Positions 25,945 through 32,106 of a stretch of DNA of 32,106 bases are shown in pieces (the stretch's first letter is position 1; every line of letters starts with the position of its first letter). The notes under the pieces were generated by a model. That model did not search any database, was not told the DNA's origin, and saw only the letters and a list, made by a program, of their open reading frames with translations. The stretch covers positions 1 to 32,106 of the forward strand of contig JAGXAC010000020.1 in NCBI GenBank assembly GCA_019075925.1, in the 5' to 3' direction. The position numbers were made by a program, and so were the translations under genes. This stretch comes from Hyphomicrobiales bacterium (GTDB taxonomy: Bacteria; Pseudomonadota; Alphaproteobacteria; Rhizobiales; Xanthobacteraceae).

Positions 25945-26844
25945 TCAGAACTTGAAGCCGAGGCCGACGCGGCCGGTGAAAAGGGAAACCGATAGATTGC
26001 TTATCGAGGCAAACTGGATGAACTCAAGTTCGCTGCGCAGAAAAAGATTCGGCGTCAGCGCCCAATCAAGCCCGGCGCCGACCGACACCCCATAGAGCAA
26101 TGCATCGTTTTGCCCGGCGGTTGGCGCCAGCGGGAAACCCGCGCATGTAAAGACGGGAGTATAAGGTGCCGAGGTCGCGTTGGTGCAAGTTGCGTCGACA
26201 TTTGTCGATACGCCATAGTCGCCCATTCCGACGACAACGCCGACGAATCCGTACGGCAACAGATTGCCCACGATATAGCCGGCGCGCCCGCGGATCTCGC
26301 CGTAGTCGGTAATGTCGAACCGCCCGGTGGAAGGACCGACTGTCACGCTGGTAACGCTACCGGCGGGCGGGGTAAACATGCGGCTGACGGCCCCGGAAGA
26401 CGTCGACGACACGCTCAAGGACGTGTGTGTATAAGTCGCTTCGACGCCGGTGATGACATCCTGCCACTGGACGTTGTAGCCAAGGAAGCCGCCATAACCG
26501 AACGCATTGGCGCTGGCTTGGCCGAGCGTCTGCAATTGCGATGGTGCGTATTGCGTCTCCACGACCGTGTCCTGCAGGCTCGTCGCGATGAGCGGCCCGG
26601 TCGCATTGGAAAAATCGGTGTGCGCGCTGGTGTAGTTGAAATCACCGCCGAGATAGAACCCGCTCCAGCGCGTGAAGGTGGCCGGCCCGACCGGGCGGGG
26701 CGGCAAAGCCTCGATTGGCGGAATTGACGGCGCCGAGAAATCTTCGGCGAAAGCCGGCGTTGCCGCGGCGAAAATGGCGAGTGCGCAAGCGATGCGACGC
26801 AGCCGCCGCGCTGTGCTCTGTGGTGGCCCCGGAATGGTGGGCAT
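25945..26844 (-). CDS. Outer membrane beta-barrel protein (Omp25/31-like)
   Basis: A porin-like small barrel protein, 299 residues. MPTIPGPPQSTARRLRRIACALAIFAAATPAFA is a signal peptide ending in AFA; the mature part begins EDFSAPSIPPIEALPPRP, then the family-like RWSGFYLGGDFNYTSAHTDFSN. Alternating amphipathic strands and Gly/aromatic turns follow (NAFGYGGFLGYNVQWQDVITGVEATYTHTS; GRAGYIVGNLLPYGFVGVVVG), with a C-terminal strand ending GRVGLGFKF, whose final Phe is the usual Bam signal. ATG 26844 lies 7 bp after the upstream barrel gene; the frame continues upstream as Arg-rich sequence that is the shadow of a repeat in that gene. The Omp25/31 family is abundant in Rhizobiales; the specific role is unknown. 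Confidence 0.85.
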   Translation of the reverse strand: MPTIPGPPQSTARRLRRIACALAIFAAATPAFAEDFSAPSIPPIEALPPRPVGPATFTRWSGFYLGGDFNYTSAHTDFSNATGPLIATSLQDTVVETQYAPSQLQTLGQASANAFGYGGFLGYNVQWQDVITGVEATYTHTSLSVSSTSSGAVSRMFTPPAGSVTSVTVGPSTGRFDITDYGEIRGRAGYIVGNLLPYGFVGVVVGMGDYGVSTNVDATCTNATSAPYTPVFTCAGFPLAPTAGQNDALLYGVSVGAGLDWALTPNLFLRSELEFIQFASISNLSVSLFTGRVGLGFKF

Positions 26845-26851
26845 GGTCGCG

Positions 26852-27874
26852 TCAGCCGCGGCTCTGCAGCGGCGGTTGCGGTGCCGGCATGGGAGTCGGC
26901 ATCGGCGCGTACTGCGGTTGCGGCACAAATTGCGGCGACGGCGTGTAGAGCGGCTGCGGCGTGTAAACCGGCTGCGGCGCATAAACCGGCTGCGGCGCAT
27001 AAACCGGCTGTGGCGCAAACATCGGCTGCGGCGCGAATACCGCCGGCGCCGAGTCCGCTTGCAGCATCCACCGCAAGCCGATGCGGAAATCCTGCGAAGT
27101 CATGTCCTTGAACGTGTAGAAGGCCGACGGACACGATGTGGTGTTCTGGCATTGCACGATCGGGCTTTGCGGCGAGCCGAGGTTCAGGTAACGCCAGCTG
27201 AAGTCGATCTTGAGGTTGTTGTTGATGGCGTAGCTCAGCCCGAGGGTGACGTCCCAGGCGAGGTTGAAATTGGAGGTGTCGTTGGCCGCAAATCCGAAGC
27301 CGTTGGTGCCGTTGGAATTGATGCCAGCGTCCTGCATGCCGCTGATGGTGTTGTAGGCGCCGCCGACTCCGAAGCCGACGAACGGTGTCAGGCACCACCA
27401 GGTACCGAGGTCGACATAGATGTTGGCGAGAAACACCGCCGCCGAGTAATTCGCCGTGTTGATGTCGAAGCAGGTGCCGCCGCCGGCGCAGAAGTTGGTG
27501 TAGCTGCCGGTCGCCTTGACCGCCGCTCTGGTGCGATATTCGCCGGTGACGTCGAACCGCAGCCAGCTGTTGAATTCGTAGCCGACGCCCAGTCCGAAGA
27601 TGGTGGTGTCCTGAATGTCTTTCTGCACGATCGTCCAGCTCGACGGCCAGACGAAAGCGAGGTTGGTTTGGGTGAAGTCGAACTCTGAAAAGGTCTGCAC
27701 GCCAATGCCAATATCGCCGCGCAGATACCAACCGCCGAGCGGTTGCTGCACGATCAGCGGGATTGGCTGCATCGGAATCTGCGGCACTTGCGGAATCGGC
27801 ATGTCCGCAGCGCTTGCCGAGCTGCAAATAAGCGCGGCTGCTCCGGCAGCGAGTAAGGTCCTAACGCCGACCAT
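26852..27874 (-). CDS. Outer membrane beta-barrel protein with Pro-rich repeat tail
   Basis: A secreted barrel protein, 340 residues. The signal peptide is MVGVRTLLAAGAAALICSSASA, followed by a Pro/Ile/Gln linker (DMPIPQVPQIPMQPIPLIV) and the barrel starting GGWYLRGDIGIGVQTFSEF. Strand-like segments continue to DFRIGLRWML near residue 270. After it comes a ~65-residue tail of nine hexapeptide units (FAPQPM, YAPQPV, YTPQPL, YTPSPQ and relatives), an unusual C-terminus since barrels normally end in an aromatic strand. ATG 27874 follows an AAAGGA ribosome-binding site; a GTG at 27919 would add 15 non-signal residues. It is the first gene of a two-barrel unit, with a CtrA-type box 77 bp upstream. 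Confidence 0.85.
   Translation of the reverse strand: MVGVRTLLAAGAAALICSSASAADMPIPQVPQIPMQPIPLIVQQPLGGWYLRGDIGIGVQTFSEFDFTQTNLAFVWPSSWTIVQKDIQDTTIFGLGVGYEFNSWLRFDVTGEYRTRAAVKATGSYTNFCAGGGTCFDINTANYSAAVFLANIYVDLGTWWCLTPFVGFGVGGAYNTISGMQDAGINSNGTNGFGFAANDTSNFNLAWDVTLGLSYAINNNLKIDFSWRYLNLGSPQSPIVQCQNTTSCPSAFYTFKDMTSQDFRIGLRWMLQADSAPAVFAPQPMFAPQPVYAPQPVYAPQPVYTPQPLYTPSPQFVPQPQYAPMPTPMPAPQPPLQSRG
26876..27037 (-). repeat. Nine 18-bp tandem units encoding Pro-rich hexapeptides
   Basis: Nine consecutive 18-bp units encode FAPQPM, FAPQPV, YAPQPV, YAPQPV, YTPQPL, YTPSPQ, FVPQPQ, YAPMPT and PMPAPQ. The units at 26966-27001 are identical at DNA level (18 bp twice), and the array decays towards its 3' end. 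Recent duplication by slippage in the first part is likely. Confidence 0.9.
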
Positions 27875-27951
27875 TCGCTTCGTTCCTTTGCCGGCGTGGC
27901 CACGCACATTCGCGGTCACGCGCTGAACGAAGCAAAAATGTCAGCAATTCC

Positions 27952-27967
27952 TTAAGCGGCTCTTAAC
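27952..27967 (+). promoter_or_regulatory. Candidate CtrA-binding site (TTAA-N7-TTAAC)
   Basis: TTAA, seven bases (GCGGCTC), then TTAAC, an exact match to the full CtrA consensus TTAA-N7-TTAAC. It is 77 bp upstream of the ATG of the leftward barrel gene. A partial match follows immediately (TTAATTC, TTAAC). Since bfr terminates toward it, the barrel genes are its only likely target. CtrA is the cell-cycle response regulator of alphaproteobacteria. Confidence 0.6.
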
Positions 27968-28030
27968 CTTAATTCTTAACCGCGTTCGTTAGGCTTTTGC
28001 CCGCCGGCGGCAGCGCAAAATGCGCGCTTA

Positions 28031-28047
28031 CCGGCCTTCGAGGCCGG
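28031..28047 (-). terminator. Hairpin downstream of bfr, possible terminator
   Basis: CCGGCCT-TCG-AGGCCGG is a perfect 7-bp stem in the region following the bfr stop (28116) in the direction of transcription. A second weaker hairpin (GCGCA / TGCGC, around 28013-28025) follows. There is no clean U-run, so Rho-independent termination is uncertain. The remaining intergenic DNA holds the CtrA-type site and the barrel-gene promoter. Confidence 0.4.
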
Positions 28048-28115
28048 CGGTCGCGTGCGAACGGGCGATGTTAAGCTTTCACTAAGCTTTGCGGCAGCGG
28101 GTGCGAGCGCTGCGT

Positions 28116-28607
28116 TTAATGCGACTCGTCGTCGTCGAGCTTGCCGATGTGGTGTTGGGCATACAGTTCGGCACCAAGCTTGGCGACCAGATCAAGCTGG
28201 GTCTCGAGGAAATCGATGTGGTGCTCCTCGTCACGCATCAGCTGCTCGAACAGATCGCGCGTCACATAATCCTTGACCGAGTGGCAATGCGTGGCGGCTT
28301 CCTCGTATAGCGCGCGCGCCGACAATTCGGCCCGCAGATCGCAGTCGAGCACTTCCTTTACGGTTTGGCCGATGTGCAGCGGATCGAGCACCTGCATGTT
28401 GGGGAAGCCGTCGAGAAAGATGATCCGGTCGACCAGCTTGTCGGCATGCTGCATCTCCTCGATCGATTCCTTGCGCCACTGCTTGGCCAGATTGAGGTAG
28501 CCCCAGTTATGCAGCAGGCGAAAATGCAACCAGTATTGATTGATGGCCGTCAGCTCATGTCGGAGCGACTTGTTGAGGTAATCGAGGACTCCGGGATCGC
28601 CTCGCAT
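28116..28607 (-). CDS. bfr: Bacterioferritin
   Basis: An iron-storage protein forming a 24-subunit haem-containing shell. With the start at ATG 28607 (AGGAG ribosome-binding site 9 nt upstream) the product has 163 residues. All diiron ferroxidase ligands fall at the canonical numbers: Glu18, Glu51, His54, Glu94, Glu127 and His130; Met52 is the usual haem ligand. The sequence starts MRGDPGVLDYLNKSLRHELTAINQYWLH, an unmistakable Bfr N-terminus. Correct numbering at every ligand supports this start over the 16-residue upstream extension to 28655. It lies 123 bp after bfd on the same strand; bfd encodes its ferredoxin partner, so iron storage and release are encoded together. Confidence 0.98.
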   Translation of the reverse strand: MRGDPGVLDYLNKSLRHELTAINQYWLHFRLLHNWGYLNLAKQWRKESIEEMQHADKLVDRIIFLDGFPNMQVLDPLHIGQTVKEVLDCDLRAELSARALYEEAATHCHSVKDYVTRDLFEQLMRDEEHHIDFLETQLDLVAKLGAELYAQHHIGKLDDDESH

Positions 28608-28653
28608 GATGATGCTCCTGCAGTGAGTGTCGGCGTGGCCGCGATGGCCCACC

Positions 28654-28680
28654 ATTATAGCTTCTGTCGTGAACGCGCAA
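28654..28680 (-). promoter_or_regulatory. Candidate bfr promoter
   Basis: On the bfr strand, a perfect -10 hexamer TATAAT (28654-28659) is preceded by TTGCGC (28675-28680) with a 15-bp spacer, short but possible. It lies in the gap between bfd and bfr, so bfr could be transcribed on its own as well as from an upstream bfd promoter. Confidence 0.4.
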
Positions 28681-28730
28681 AGGCTCGGCGGAACCCGCGG
28701 TGCAGTCAGGAGCCCTGACCAAGGAAAGGT

Positions 28731-28943
28731 CTAGAGATCGCCCTTGTTTCGGCAGCAGGGGACGGCGGCGGTGCCCAGCGCTTCATCCATGATGCGGCGG
28801 ATGGTACGTGCGCAACGTCCGCACTGCGCGCTGCAGCCCAGGCAGCCATAGACTTCGCCGGCGGTGCGGGGGGCGGTCGCTTCGCCCAATAACGTCGATC
28901 GCACGTCGTGGTCGGTCAGCACATTGCAGGAGCAAACGATCAC
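28731..28943 (-). CDS. bfd: Bacterioferritin-associated ferredoxin
   Basis: A small [2Fe-2S] ferredoxin, 70 residues, that binds bacterioferritin and delivers electrons to mobilise stored iron. The Fe-S ligands Cys4 and Cys6 (VCSCN) and Cys41 and Cys44 (QCGRC) match Bfd. Four further Cys are present: Cys34 and Cys37 (GCLGC) just before the second pair and Cys63-Cys64 near the end; they are extra relative to E. coli Bfd but may be normal in alphaproteobacteria. The frame begins at GTG 28943; no upstream ATG fits and no strong ribosome-binding site is seen. The partner gene bfr follows. Iron-responsive control is suggested by a box upstream. Confidence 0.95.
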   Translation of the reverse strand: MIVCSCNVLTDHDVRSTLLGEATAPRTAGEVYGCLGCSAQCGRCARTIRRIMDEALGTAAVPCCRNKGDL

Positions 28944-29028
28944 GCGGGGGCCCGGAAAAAGCTATTGGTCACAGTCGCAACTATCCATCTAAGGCTGTCC
29001 AAAATCGATTGCAACTGAAAAAGCCTTG

Positions 29029-29044
29029 TTTGAAGTTATTCTAA
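29029..29044 (-). promoter_or_regulatory. Possible Irr/ICE-type iron box upstream of bfd
   Basis: TTTGAA-GTTA-TTCTAA is an inverted repeat (5 of 6 positions symmetric) in an AT-rich patch 85 bp upstream of the bfd start. It resembles the iron control element of rhizobial Irr (TTTAGAA/TTCTAAA-like halves). Irr is known to control bfr in related bacteria. The match is imperfect and was made by eye. Confidence 0.4.
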
Positions 29045-29181
29045 CTTAGCCGCACGCCGCGCGGGTTTTTTGCAACTTTGCCAGTTTGACATTGGCCACT
29101 TGCAAAAAGGCTTTTGCCTGCCGGGATTTATCGGCAATGGTCAAGAATGGGTAACGATGCGGCCAACCTGCCGGCGCTGTT

Positions 29182-29916
29182 TTAGGCCGCCGCGGTTTCC
29201 CCAGAATCCTTTCTCCGGCGGCGCGGCGAGCCTGCGCGAGGACGCATCCGGCATAGCCTCCCGGGAATAGCGCAGAGGTCGTCGATCAGGCCGGCCAGGC
29301 GTTCCCCACGCGCCAGCGCCCGGTCGAGCGCCGCCATGGTGCGAGCCTGGTCCTCCTCCTCGTCGCGGCTCCAGGTGTCCAGGACCCCGGCAAACAGGAC
29401 CGCCAGCCCCTGCGCGCGCAGCACGCCGATCGGGCCAGCGGCGCCGATGCCGGCAGCATTGAGCATCCAGCGCTGCGAGCGTCGGGCCAGCACGTTGAGC
29501 GCCAGCGCCAGCGGCGGATCGCGCCGGGCCGAGCGCAGCAGCGAACGAACGGCGGCGCGATGTGGCGCCAAAATGTCGAGCCGGCGCATCAGCACGTCGG
29601 CAAGCCGGTCGCGCGCCGGTTCGTCGTCCATATCGCTCGCATCCTCCGACAGCACGGCACGATCGGTCGCCTTGATGTGGGCGGCAACGATCGCCAGCGT
29701 GGAGGGAAATTCACCGCGCAACGTCGCGAGCGAGACGCCGGCGGCTTTGGCGATGGCGGCAAGGCCGATCTTCTCGAACGGCTTTTCGGCCAGAAGCGAG
29801 AGAAAGGCGGCAATGATTTTTTCGCGCTCGGTGGCGGCGGACGGACCGCGGGCGGCGCGCGACGGATTTTTCCCGCTGATTTTGCGTGCGGGTCTGCGTG
29901 CCGGTCTGCGAGCCAT
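29182..29916 (-). CDS. TetR family transcriptional regulator
   Basis: A DNA-binding regulator of 244 residues. After a basic, Ala/Arg-rich N-terminal tail (1-28) comes the TetR helix-turn-helix domain (EREKIIAAFLSLLAEKPFEKIGLAAIAKAAGVSLATLRGEFPSTLAIVAAH), with a variant recognition helix ATLRGEF. The C-terminal ligand/dimer domain is Leu/Ala/Arg-rich (RLADVLMRRLDILAPHRAAVRSLLRS), and the tail is again basic. ATG 29916 has a TAGGAG ribosome-binding site. It follows proC by 75 bp on the same strand, and the three genes YbjN-proC-TetR form a compact group. Its targets and ligand are unknown; control of its own operon is an obvious possibility. The basic tails are probably disordered. Confidence 0.88.
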   Translation of the reverse strand: MARRPARRPARKISGKNPSRAARGPSAATEREKIIAAFLSLLAEKPFEKIGLAAIAKAAGVSLATLRGEFPSTLAIVAAHIKATDRAVLSEDASDMDDEPARDRLADVLMRRLDILAPHRAAVRSLLRSARRDPPLALALNVLARRSQRWMLNAAGIGAAGPIGVLRAQGLAVLFAGVLDTWSRDEEEDQARTMAALDRALARGERLAGLIDDLCAIPGRLCRMRPRAGSPRRRRKDSGETAAA

Positions 29917-29991
29917 GGCCGAACTCCTACAAACGCTCGACTGTCATGGAAATGTAAGCCGCCGGCGCGGCCGCGCAAGCGGCCTGCGCGG

Positions 29992-30825
29992 TCACTCCGC
30001 CAGTTTTCGGGACCGGGCGGCTGCCGCCGCCACCGCCTTCGTCAGCAATCGTGCCAGACCGTCGGCGCCCATAAGGACATCGAGCGCCGCGGCGGTGGTG
30101 CCTCCCGGCGAGGTTACAGCCGCGCGCAACGCCGCCGCGTCCAGCGGCGAGTCGTCCAGCAGCGCGCCGGCGCCGATGACGGTCTCGCGGGCCAGCTGGG
30201 TGGCAAGCGCGTGCGGCAGTCCGGCCGCCGCGCCGGCGTCCGCCAACGCTTCGGCCAGCAAGAAAACATAAGCCGGCCCCGATCCCGACACCGCCGTCAC
30301 CGCGTCAAGTAAAGTCTCATCATCGACCCACGCGACTTGTCCGGTGGCCGCTAGAAGCCGATCAGCCAGTGCGCGCTGGGCATCGTCGGCGTGCCAGGCC
30401 ACGGCAACCGCCATACCGCGGCCGATCGAGGCCGGCAGGTTCGGCATGGCGCGCACAATGGCGCCGGCGCCGGGAAGCGCAGTGGCGAGCGATTGCAGCG
30501 TCCGGCCGGCCATGATCGACACGGTCACCGTGGGTCTGCGGATCATCGGCGCGATGATCGGCAATGCCTCCGCGGCTGTCTGCGGCTTGACGGCGATGAC
30601 GATGGCGGCGACGCCGGTGACGGCATGCGGTTCGGGATTGAGTCGAATGCCGCGGTTGGCGAGCGCGGCGATTTCCGGCGAGGGCTTCGGTTCGATGACG
30701 GCGATTTGCGCCGGTGCCAGGCCAAGTCGCAGCCAACCTTCAAGCAACGCGCCGCCCATCTTGCCGGCGCCGACCAGCACAAAATGTCCGGGCAAATCGC
30801 GCAAATCCTTGCCTGCTGCGCTCAT
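29992..30825 (-). CDS. proC: Pyrroline-5-carboxylate reductase
   Basis: Catalyses the last step of proline synthesis, reducing 1-pyrroline-5-carboxylate with NAD(P)H. The N-terminal dinucleotide motif is LVGAGKMGGALLEGWL (GAGKMG at 19-24). IVIAVKPQTAAEALPII is the substrate-side Rossmann block, and the C-terminal dimer domain carries the P5CR signature AVSGSGPAYVFLLAEALADAGAAAGLP followed by TVIGAGALL and SPGGTTAAALDVL. The length is normal at 277 residues. The ATG at 30825 has a GCGAGGA ribosome-binding site. It is 72 bp downstream of the YbjN-type gene. Identification is secure. Confidence 0.97.
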   Translation of the reverse strand: MSAAGKDLRDLPGHFVLVGAGKMGGALLEGWLRLGLAPAQIAVIEPKPSPEIAALANRGIRLNPEPHAVTGVAAIVIAVKPQTAAEALPIIAPMIRRPTVTVSIMAGRTLQSLATALPGAGAIVRAMPNLPASIGRGMAVAVAWHADDAQRALADRLLAATGQVAWVDDETLLDAVTAVSGSGPAYVFLLAEALADAGAAAGLPHALATQLARETVIGAGALLDDSPLDAAALRAAVTSPGGTTAAALDVLMGADGLARLLTKAVAAAAARSRKLAE

Positions 30826-30897
30826 CGCCGAAATTCCTCGCGCCTTATTGCGCGTGTGATGACAACCGGGCTGCGCGCGTGCGCGACTGGCTGAGGC

Positions 30898-31398
30898 CTA
30901 CGCTTGACCCGCGGTCTCGAACAGCGCCGAGTCCATGGCTTCCCGAGCGCTCTTGCCCGCCCAGACAACGAACTGGAAAGCGGGGAAATAACGCTCGCAC
31001 GCATCGAGCGCGCTGCCGAGCACGGCCTCGCATTGGCGGTCGGACGGCGCGGCGCCGCCGGTCAACAGCAGCGCATGCCGGAACATCACCACGCCGTTTT
31101 GCGTCCAGACGTCGAAATGTCCGATCCATAATTGTTCGTTGATCAGCGCGATAAGCTGCTGCACTTCGGCAAGCCGCGGATCGGGTACGCGCATATCGAA
31201 GGCGCAGGCGAGATGCAGCGCCTCGATTTCGCTCATCCAGGTGAAGGAGACCTGGTAGTTGGTCCATCGGCCGGTGACGACAATGGCCAGTTCGTCTTCG
31301 CCGGCGCGCTCGAACGGCCAGTTGTTGCCCGCGACCATGTGCTCGACGACTTCGAGCGGATTACCGCGGGAATCGTGTGCGATCTCGGTAAGGGACAT
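30898..31398 (-). CDS. YbjN domain-containing protein
   Basis: A 166-residue protein of the alphaproteobacterial YbjN family, a type III secretion chaperone-like fold of uncertain role. It starts MSLTEIAHDSRGNPLEVVEHMV, then WPFERAGEDELAIVVTGRWTNYQVSFTWMSEIEALHLACAFDMRVP, a YbjN block, and ends with ACERYFPAFQFVVWAGKSAREAMDSALFET. ATG 31398 has a GGAG ribosome-binding site; the frame is open for 28 more residues upstream without homology-like character. YbjN of E. coli has been linked to stress and motility regulation, but function is not established here. The gene heads the YbjN-proC-TetR group and may be separately promoted, as 299 bp separate it from prs. Confidence 0.85.
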   Translation of the reverse strand: MSLTEIAHDSRGNPLEVVEHMVAGNNWPFERAGEDELAIVVTGRWTNYQVSFTWMSEIEALHLACAFDMRVPDPRLAEVQQLIALINEQLWIGHFDVWTQNGVVMFRHALLLTGGAAPSDRQCEAVLGSALDACERYFPAFQFVVWAGKSAREAMDSALFETAGQA

Positions 31399-31697
31399 GC
31401 CGTCTCCACAGCGAAGGTTGGAGTGGAAATGCGCACGCCACTGGACATCGCTAGAACCGGGTGCGATTTGCCGCAGGAACAAGCGAATCCTGCACGTTGA
31501 CTCATCCGCGAATCACCCCGCAGCCCCGACTATAAACGGCTCGATTCCGCCGCCAAAGCCTTCGATGCGGTTCTGTACAAACTCTGCGGCACTGATGGAG
31601 TGATTTGCCGTCTTCGCACAATGCGGGGATGACTCCCCGTCCACAGGCCTCGCCTGCGACAAGTTGACTCGGGGGACGGCGGCGCTTGGCGGCGGCT
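31399..31697. other. Intergenic region between prs and the YbjN gene
   Basis: About 299 bp without a convincing gene. It follows the prs stop on the minus strand, with two GC-rich hairpins near its right end: CGGGGA-TGAC-TCCCCG (31624-31639) and CAGGC-CTC-GCCTG (31643-31655), which could help terminate prs transcripts, although no U-run follows. The left part must contain the promoter of the YbjN-proC-TetR group, not identified by eye. Confidence 0.5.
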
Positions 31698-32106
31698 TCA
31701 GTCGAAGAACAGGCTTGAAACCGATTCCTCGGACGCGGTCCGGCTGATGGCTTCGCCGATCAGGGTGGCGATCGACAGCACCCGGATGTTGGCGGATTGC
31801 TTCACCGCCTCGGTCGGCTGAATCGAATCCGTGATCACGAGTTCCTTCAGGTTCGATTTGTTGACGCGGGCGACCGCTCCGCCCGACAGCACGCCGTGAC
31901 TGATATAGCCGTAAACCTCGACCGCGCCCTTCTCCAACAGCGCATCGGCGGCGTTGAGCAGGGTGCCGCCGGAATCGACAATGTCGTCGACCAGGATACA
32001 GACATGGCCGTCGACTTCACCGATGACGTTCGCCACTTCGGACTGGCCCGGCCGCTCGCGCCGCTTGTCGACGATGGCGAGCGGGGCGCTGATACGCTTG
32101 GCGAGG
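31698..32106 (-). CDS. prs: Ribose-phosphate pyrophosphokinase (PRPP synthetase), partial at window edge
   Basis: The C-terminal ~135 residues of PRPP synthetase, which makes phosphoribosyl pyrophosphate from ribose 5-phosphate and ATP for nucleotide, histidine and tryptophan synthesis. The frame continues uninterrupted past 32036 to the window end. The visible part begins around [21 protein letters not shown], then [27 protein letters not shown], the PRPP-binding loop DDIVDSGGT, and [19 protein letters not shown] and [15 protein letters not shown], all matching Prs. It ends with the usual VSSLFFD-type tail. The N-terminal ATP-binding half lies outside the window, so start and upstream control cannot be described. 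Confidence 0.96.
   Translation of the reverse strand, partial: LAKRISAPLAIVDKRRERPGQSEVANVIGEVDGHVCILVDDIVDSGGTLLNAADALLEKGAVEVYGYISHGVLSGGAVARVNKSNLKELVITDSIQPTEAVKQSANIRVLSIATLIGEAISRTASEESVSSLFFD

Noticed and set aside
26845-27018. An N-terminal Arg/Ser-rich extension (RRSRFMRRSRF-type repeats) on the second barrel protein
   Set aside because: It is the frame-shifted reading of the hexapeptide DNA repeat in the upstream gene; the signal peptide starts at 26844.
26415-27827. A 470-codon minus-strand open frame through both barrel genes
   Set aside because: Out-of-frame reading of two genes that have signal peptides and barrel strands; the translation is low-complexity.

Overview
The window is a high-GC stretch of an alphaproteobacterial chromosome, most likely from the Hyphomicrobiales/Rhizobiales (Bradyrhizobium, Rhodopseudomonas or Pseudolabrys-like). 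The pointers are the gene families and their neighbours (serC-serA with a structured leader, bfd-bfr, YbjN-proC-TetR, heptose-type LPS core genes with an SIS+CBS KdsD), a perfect CtrA-type box, and composite extragenic palindromes of a kind common in that order. I see no tRNA, rRNA, CRISPR, insertion sequence, phage gene or integrase. Almost everything is core or near-core metabolism and envelope biogenesis. I did not find a convincing new multi-gene system; the most interesting signals are regulatory and structural.

Layout. (1) 1-6.5 kb: the 3' part of an amidase, a convergent MarR regulator with a palindrome at its promoter, and a five-gene Liv-type ABC importer (Tat-type binding protein, two permeases, two ATPases, with 1-4 nt overlaps between the last four genes). 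(2) 6.5-7.7 kb: a small unknown protein and a beta-class glutathione S-transferase, flanked by two copies of a composite palindromic repeat. (3) 7.7-21.8 kb: an envelope and LPS region. Leftward are a WaaF-like heptosyltransferase, GalE and an MsbA-like exporter. Rightward and divergent are HldD, HldE and a WaaL-like O-antigen ligase. Then come an NAD-dependent sugar epimerase-like protein, two small lipoproteins, KdsD, a one-pass membrane protein of unknown role, and PurA. Together these would supply ADP-heptose and the first Kdo precursor, UDP-galactose, core heptosylation, lipid flipping and O-chain ligation; gmhA, gmhB and waaC are not in the window. (4) 21.8-25.9 kb: an EamA/DMT exporter and the leftward serC-serA pair, preceded by a leader with two hairpins, one of which holds the serC ribosome-binding site.

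(5) 25.9-28.1 kb: two tandem outer-membrane beta-barrel proteins, the first transcribed with a Pro-rich hexapeptide-repeat tail and a CtrA-type box upstream. (6) 28.1-29.1 kb: bacterioferritin and its ferredoxin (bfd then bfr, leftward) with a possible Irr/ICE-type iron box upstream. (7) 29.2-32.1 kb: a leftward YbjN-proC-TetR group, and at the right edge the C-terminal part of PRPP synthetase.

Start codons were chosen from Shine-Dalgarno sequences, family alignment from memory and gene overlaps. Several genes have longer open frames upstream that I regard as non-coding. No searches were run; family names rest on motifs recognised by eye.
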